Shown: piece after piece, positions 60,560 to 64,000 of the stretch
Position numbering within the stretch: position 1 is the stretch's first letter
How the letters are laid out: each line of letters starts with the position of its first letter
NCBI GenBank assembly: GCA_038501625.1
Contig: JAZAYU010000180.1
Coordinates: 96,001-160,000 of the forward strand
Source of the DNA: Corbicula japonica
Lineage: Eukaryota; Mollusca; Bivalvia; Venerida; Cyrenidae
Length of the DNA stretch: 64,000 bases
Reading direction: 5' to 3'
Notes under the pieces: generated by a model
Database searches by the model: none
Told to the model about the DNA's origin: nothing
What the model saw: the letters and a program-made list of their open reading frames with translations, nothing else
Program-made: the position numbers and the translations under genes

Positions 60560-60850
60560 AATTAAACTGGAATGTGTCCTCGGACACCGAGGCCCCCACT
60601 GCTGAAACAACATTTGTAATAATAAATGGCCATAACTCTGTTAAAAATGACCGCAGGAAAATATCCTTTCTTTACGATCATCAAAACATCCTTCTTGATC
60701 ATCTGTGCAAGATTGAAAGAAAGCTGTCTGGTATTTTAGAAGGTCTTGATGCTACAAGATTTGGAAGACGCACGTACGAACGGACGTACGTACGGAAATT
60801 CAGACGGACGAGTGCTACTCTATATGCCTCCCACTTTGTGGGGTCATAAA
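60560..60850 (+). repeat. Probable dispersed repeat with acgt-rich word
   Basis: Less AT-rich than its surroundings, with a core cgcacgtacgaacggacgtacgtacgg near 60,770-60,797 that is partly self-complementary. The open frame on the plus strand has no known motif. I believe such segments recur in mollusc genomes, but that is memory rather than something visible here. Confidence 0.4.
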
Positions 60851-60915
60851 AAATGCAATGTGTAATATGGACGCCACTATCAAGCAAATATGCGAGAACG
60901 TATTCGTGTACATAC

Positions 60916-61068
60916 TTATGCAGCGATGGTTGTTATCACAGGATTGTAGCTCGAAGTCTTTGCTGTTATCACTACGGCAGTAATCGCCAGAACAGTTTCT
61001 GTAGCGTGCAAGAAAGCAGGGATCAGCAGAATGACACTCCCATGGTCCCCATTCCAGCCAATGGTCTC
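60916..61068 (-). CDS. TSP1 domain exon (atypical type), module 1
   Basis: A 153 bp exon, acceptor tatgtag, donor gtatgt, phase 1 at both ends. HWLEWGPWECHSADPC, ARYRNCSGDYC, ELQSCDNNHRC; six cysteines and a short loop between the first two. The first of the modules that pair TSP1 with ShKT. Confidence 0.88.
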   Translation of the reverse strand, partial: ETIGWNGDHGSVILLIPAFLHATETVLAITAVVITAKTSSYNPVITTIAA

Positions 61069-62259
61069 CTACATAAGAATACACGATAGGATGTTTGACT
61101 TAAAAAATGTGTTTTCCTTGAACAGTACTATTAAATAAGGAACGGCTTATTTCGAACTGACATGATAAAAGATCAAACGTCAAAGAGAACATTCAATTGA
61201 GTATGTGTAAGGGGAATCTTAATTGAATTAATCACTTTGAATACGCAAGTTTATAATTGTTTTCTTCTTTGATTTTGTCTTTTTTATAGTTTGACCTGAC
61301 GTTATACATACATTTATTTCTTCTATTCCCTTTTCATCTATTTCTATTCACTGTTAATAAAATATCTCTCTCTTCTTCTCTCACTCACTCTATTCCACTT
61401 TTTATAATAAGTATTCAGTATATTACTTTTGATTCTGTACTCATCTTTAATCTTCGAACAATTTACGAAAAAGATCGCGTGTCAACTTTTAGTGACTGTT
61501 GAAATTAGTGTGTCGTGAATTATTTTTACACAATGGTGAACAGCCATCAAGCAACATAGAGAACTGACTTGGAGTGCAGTCAATGTCATTATTTCAGTGA
61601 ATTTCAGTGAATTTTCTAGAGCAGGTGATAAACCATTCACTGAGTTACGGACACCGTTTTCATGCAATAGGACGTGCATATACCAATATTTTCATCTTAA
61701 CGCCGTGCATGCATTAATTAACTAAACTTAACCGCATAGTTGTCGTTATCTCATAATATTTGAGGGTCATCAACCACAAATAAGCTGAAGATGGATACCC
61801 AGCTGGAAACAACAAAAACACATACACTTGACCGCCCGATCTTACATAATTGAATAGTATATATATTTCATCCGTTTTCACCGTTTAATACAAGCATTAC
61901 TGTTTGGTTATTGACAAAACATATTAAATGCGTTGTTCACTTTTAATTGTGCCAATTTCCCCAATGTGCTCAAATAATCAGGTTTACACAATTTTTAATA
62001 AAATTTAAATGATATAGTCATGGATTTATTACTATAACCCGGAAGAGTGTGATAAAGTTAAAAGCAAAGGTAACATTCGATCGTTCAGATATTACGATAT
62101 TATAATGCAATGAACGGCCATGCATCTCTGGTTCGCATCGTTTTGGCTCCCTTTGTTTGCCAACGATTCATGTAGCACAAAACAAAATGTGCTTTCTAAA
62201 TGTAGATTGTTTAAGCTTGTGAAATGGTGTTATTGTGTGTTTGACATCTGTTTGCAAAC
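61069..62259. other. Intron; its 5' part (about 62.0-62.26 kb) is duplicated at 63.7-64.0 kb
   Basis: No exon recognised. See the duplication entry for the shared stretch. Confidence 0.5.
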
Positions 62260-62459
62260 CTTGACAAATTTTACTTTCACATGGCTGAGTTGTTCTGGTT
62301 GAATCATATGTTGTTTGAGTGTTTGAAATTGCAGTATTTGACCGTAGGATCGTAGTAACTGTCTGCATCGGAGTAACGCTGTAAGTAACTGGCGATTTGG
62401 ATAAAAACGTGCTTAATGTTGCTGCCGTTGAGTTTGTTTCTTGAGATGTAATGTTTGAA
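62260..62459 (-). CDS. Ser/Thr linker exon ending in a TSP1 tail
   Basis: A 200 bp exon, donor gtttgc in phase 1. It encodes a Ser/Thr-rich stretch (NITSQETNSTAATLSTF and following) that ends TQPCESKICQ, which looks like the last two cysteines of a TSP1 without the rest of the domain. The best acceptor (tttttccgatatcag) gives an entry in phase 2, unlike every other exon of this part. Phase 1 entry would need a weaker AG some 20 bases upstream (catcagag). It may be a damaged or alternatively used exon, or follow a different upstream exon. Confidence 0.6.
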
Positions 62460-62804
62460 CTGATATCGGAAAAACGAACACATACTCTGATGTTATGTTT
62501 GCCCTATATGTTCTCCTTCGCTGTCAACTCAGTTTAATAATAAAGATTTTCGTAGGTAATCTAGCAAAGGTTTAACCGATCCGATATGAATTTAGGCTTC
62601 TGAGAAGATCTTTTTATAGTTTTGAAGCTATTATAGTTTTACATAGTACAAAAGTAGTACATATGGAAAAAAACTTTTTACTATTAAAATGTATAATCTT
62701 TATAAAAACCGATTCTGCAATATTTTGATAACTGCAGTGTTTGATGGCTTTACACTTGTGCTTGTTTTTGTTAGTTTCGCCATTTATTCGCCGATGAACA
62801 CGAT

Positions 62805-63325
62805 ATTTATAATTGTGAATATACTGCGCTCAACCCGGGGCTAGGCGGCGTGGGCAGTAATATACATTTCCATTATTGCTAATGAACAGGTTCAATCAAA
62901 CCCATTCTGCAATGTTTTGATATTTTTCGTGTTCAGTGGATTTCAACTTCAAATTTGCCGTTGGCGTTGTCTGCGATATGCAGGATTTATATTCTAAGAT
63001 CCACGGACAAAAATCTATACTAATTAGTTGTTACCTCGTGTAGGCCCAACCCAATATTTTATCTGGGGACCATACGCCGCTGAACATGGAATGGTATTAA
63101 TCTGAAAATACCGCATTAAAGGTTCCATGTCCGCCGCCATTGCACACCAGCGTTTGGGATGGATTAAAATTGTACTGTTTATTGGTGGAAATAATGAGTT
63201 ACGCTCAACCTGGACCAAGGGCAGTAATATGCATTTCCATTACTGTCCATGAACAGGCTCAATCAAACCGAGCCTGCAATATTATATATATTTGTCGTGT
63301 TCGATGGCTTTCAAAGTTCCCTTTA
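62805..63325 (-). repeat. Dispersed repeat family A, copies 6 and 7, head to tail
   Basis: A truncated reverse copy (about 62,805-62,950, with cccggggctaggcggcgtgg) is followed by a near-complete one (about 62,953-63,325, with gatatgcaggatttat, ggggaccatacgccgctgaac and cgagcctgcaatatt). Both lie in the intron between the 63.6 and 62.4 kb exons. Confidence 0.8.
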
Positions 63326-63517
63326 CATCTATTTTCTTTGCTTGTTTGTTTGCTTGTAGTGTCTTTTTAAATTGATCAAATGATCAACTTATGCCTTCTT
63401 GTCTAGTCCTTTGTCAGCAAGGACTGACTTTGTTTTCTGAGTGTGACTTTTCCCGATATAACTTATATACTTTGCCATACAGTATTCAAATATAGTGCGT
63501 ATAATTACACAACTCAC

Positions 63518-63670
63518 CAGAGCAAATAATATCGTTGCAAATCTCCAGTTCTCTCCAATCATTGCTATTGCCACAGTCACTCATGATACCTGTTGAGCAT
63601 TCTCGGGTTCTCATCATAAAACAATAGGAACCGTAGTGACATTCCCAATTTGTCCAAGGTCCCCAAAATA
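63518..63670 (-). CDS. TSP1 domain exon (atypical type), most upstream
   Basis: A 153 bp exon, acceptor attttttag, donor gtgagt, phase 1 at both ends. FWGPWTNWECHYGSYC, MRTRECSTGIMSDC, LEICNDIIC; six cysteines. Same length as 60,916-61,068. It is not followed by a mini-exon and ShKT but by the Ser/Thr linker at 62,260. Confidence 0.87.
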
Positions 63671-64000
63671 CTAAAAAATAAGGTGAACACAATTAAATAA
63701 AATTAAAATGTTATAGTCATGTATTTATTAGTTTATCACGGAGAATTTAATAACGTTAACTGTAAACATTCTAAAGTTCATATATTGAAATGCAAAGAAC
63801 GATCACGCATCTCAATGGTTCGCATCAATTTCAATTTCAAATGTTTTCTTTTAAATGCAAACGGTTTATATGGTTCAAAACAAATTGTACAATGATTTTC
63901 GAAAAGCACTGCTACAATAGCATAGCTTTCTAAATGTAGATTGTTTGAGATTGTGAAATGAAGTAATTGTTTGTTTGAAATTTGTTTGCGAACCTTGACA

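Larger units (their letters stand above)
446..63670 (-). other. Large modular extracellular gene (TSP1, ShKT, mucin repeat, MAM), partial
   Basis: Gene model inferred by chaining 26 minus-strand exons. Internal exons have AG acceptors and GT donors, and almost all begin and end in phase 1, the hallmark of shuffled extracellular modules, so they can be joined in frame. Domain order is TSP1, Ser/Thr linker, four TSP1/mini-exon/ShKT modules, a fifth such module, mucin-like array, MAM, Thr linker, three TSP1, then after a 27 kb gap one further TSP1. Known roles: TSP1 and MAM mediate matrix or cell-surface adhesion, ShKT is a small disulfide-rich fold, and Ser/Thr repeats are usually O-glycosylated. 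A secreted or surface matrix or mucus protein is therefore likely. No signal peptide, transmembrane segment, start or stop exon is visible, so both ends lie outside or were missed. The locus could also be two adjacent genes, with the 446 exon belonging to a second. The chain from 61,068 to 27,569 is the firmest part. Confidence 0.7.
61990..64000. repeat. Diverged segmental duplication with a period of about 1.7 kb
   Basis: The stretch 61,990-62,266 is repeated at 63,690-64,000, sharing gttatagtcatgtatttatta or atagtcatggatttatta, gcatctc...ggttcgcatc, ctttctaaatgtagattgtttga and tttgcraaccttgaca. The second copy ends exactly at the window edge with the same exon border as the linker exon at 62,260, so another linker exon almost certainly starts just beyond 64,000. 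Confidence 0.8.

Noticed and set aside
1..64000. CRISPR arrays, operons, ribosome binding sites, bacterial or phage genes
   Set aside because: The window is eukaryotic: small phase-matched exons with GT/AG introns, SINE and LINE remnants. No spaced identical repeats of CRISPR type were seen.

Overview
The window is animal DNA. It is AT-rich, intron-dense and full of transposons, with genes cut into many small exons. Extracellular modules (TSP1, ShKT, MAM, Ser/Thr mucin repeats), a Crypton-type recombinase gene, Tc1/mariner remnants and tRNA-derived SINE-like repeats together suggest a lophotrochozoan, most likely a mollusc and perhaps a bivalve. That placement is inference; no species can be named from the sequence.

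The main content is one very large gene read on the minus strand, from beyond 64,000 down to about 446. I resolve 26 exons by domain content, AG/GT borders and reading phase. Nearly all are flanked by phase 1 introns. In transcription order they encode: a TSP1 (63.6 kb); a Ser/Thr linker ending in a TSP1 tail (62.4 kb); four complete copies of a three-exon module, TSP1 then a 33-45 bp mini-exon then ShKT (61.0 to 50.5 kb); a fifth module whose TSP1 is at 49.8 kb and whose mini-exon and ShKT are at 45.1-44.8 kb; a 1.6 kb mucin-like exon with twelve 39-residue repeats (40.5-38.9 kb); a MAM domain over three exons (37.3-34.4 kb); a Thr-rich linker (33.8 kb); three canonical TSP1 repeats (30.2-27.6 kb); and a lone TSP1 at 0.5 kb. 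Neither a first nor a last exon is visible. The product looks like a secreted or cell-surface matrix or mucus protein. I do not recognise this architecture as a named gene.

Between 27.5 and 0.6 kb there is no recognisable exon of this gene. This stretch holds a three-exon Crypton/DUF3504 recombinase gene with a decayed last exon (10.46-7.02 kb, minus strand), a broken non-LTR retrotransposon (17.8-21.6 kb, plus strand), a Tc1-like remnant with long terminal inverted repeats (0.7-1.55 kb), a 246 bp MITE (16.8 kb) and several tandem duplications. The introns further up carry an ISL2EU/Harbinger-like element nested in an older repeat (31.7-33.1 kb), a mariner remnant (42.2-43.5 kb), a 4 kb inverted-repeat structure (45.6-49.6 kb) that encloses a 564 bp palindromic element, and about seven copies of a roughly 0.4 kb dispersed repeat.

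The most interesting item is the TSP1/mini-exon/ShKT module. Every mini-exon carries exactly one cysteine, and every partner ShKT ends in a Cys-Cys pair giving it seven cysteines. This suggests an eight-cysteine unit with one disulfide more than standard ShKT.
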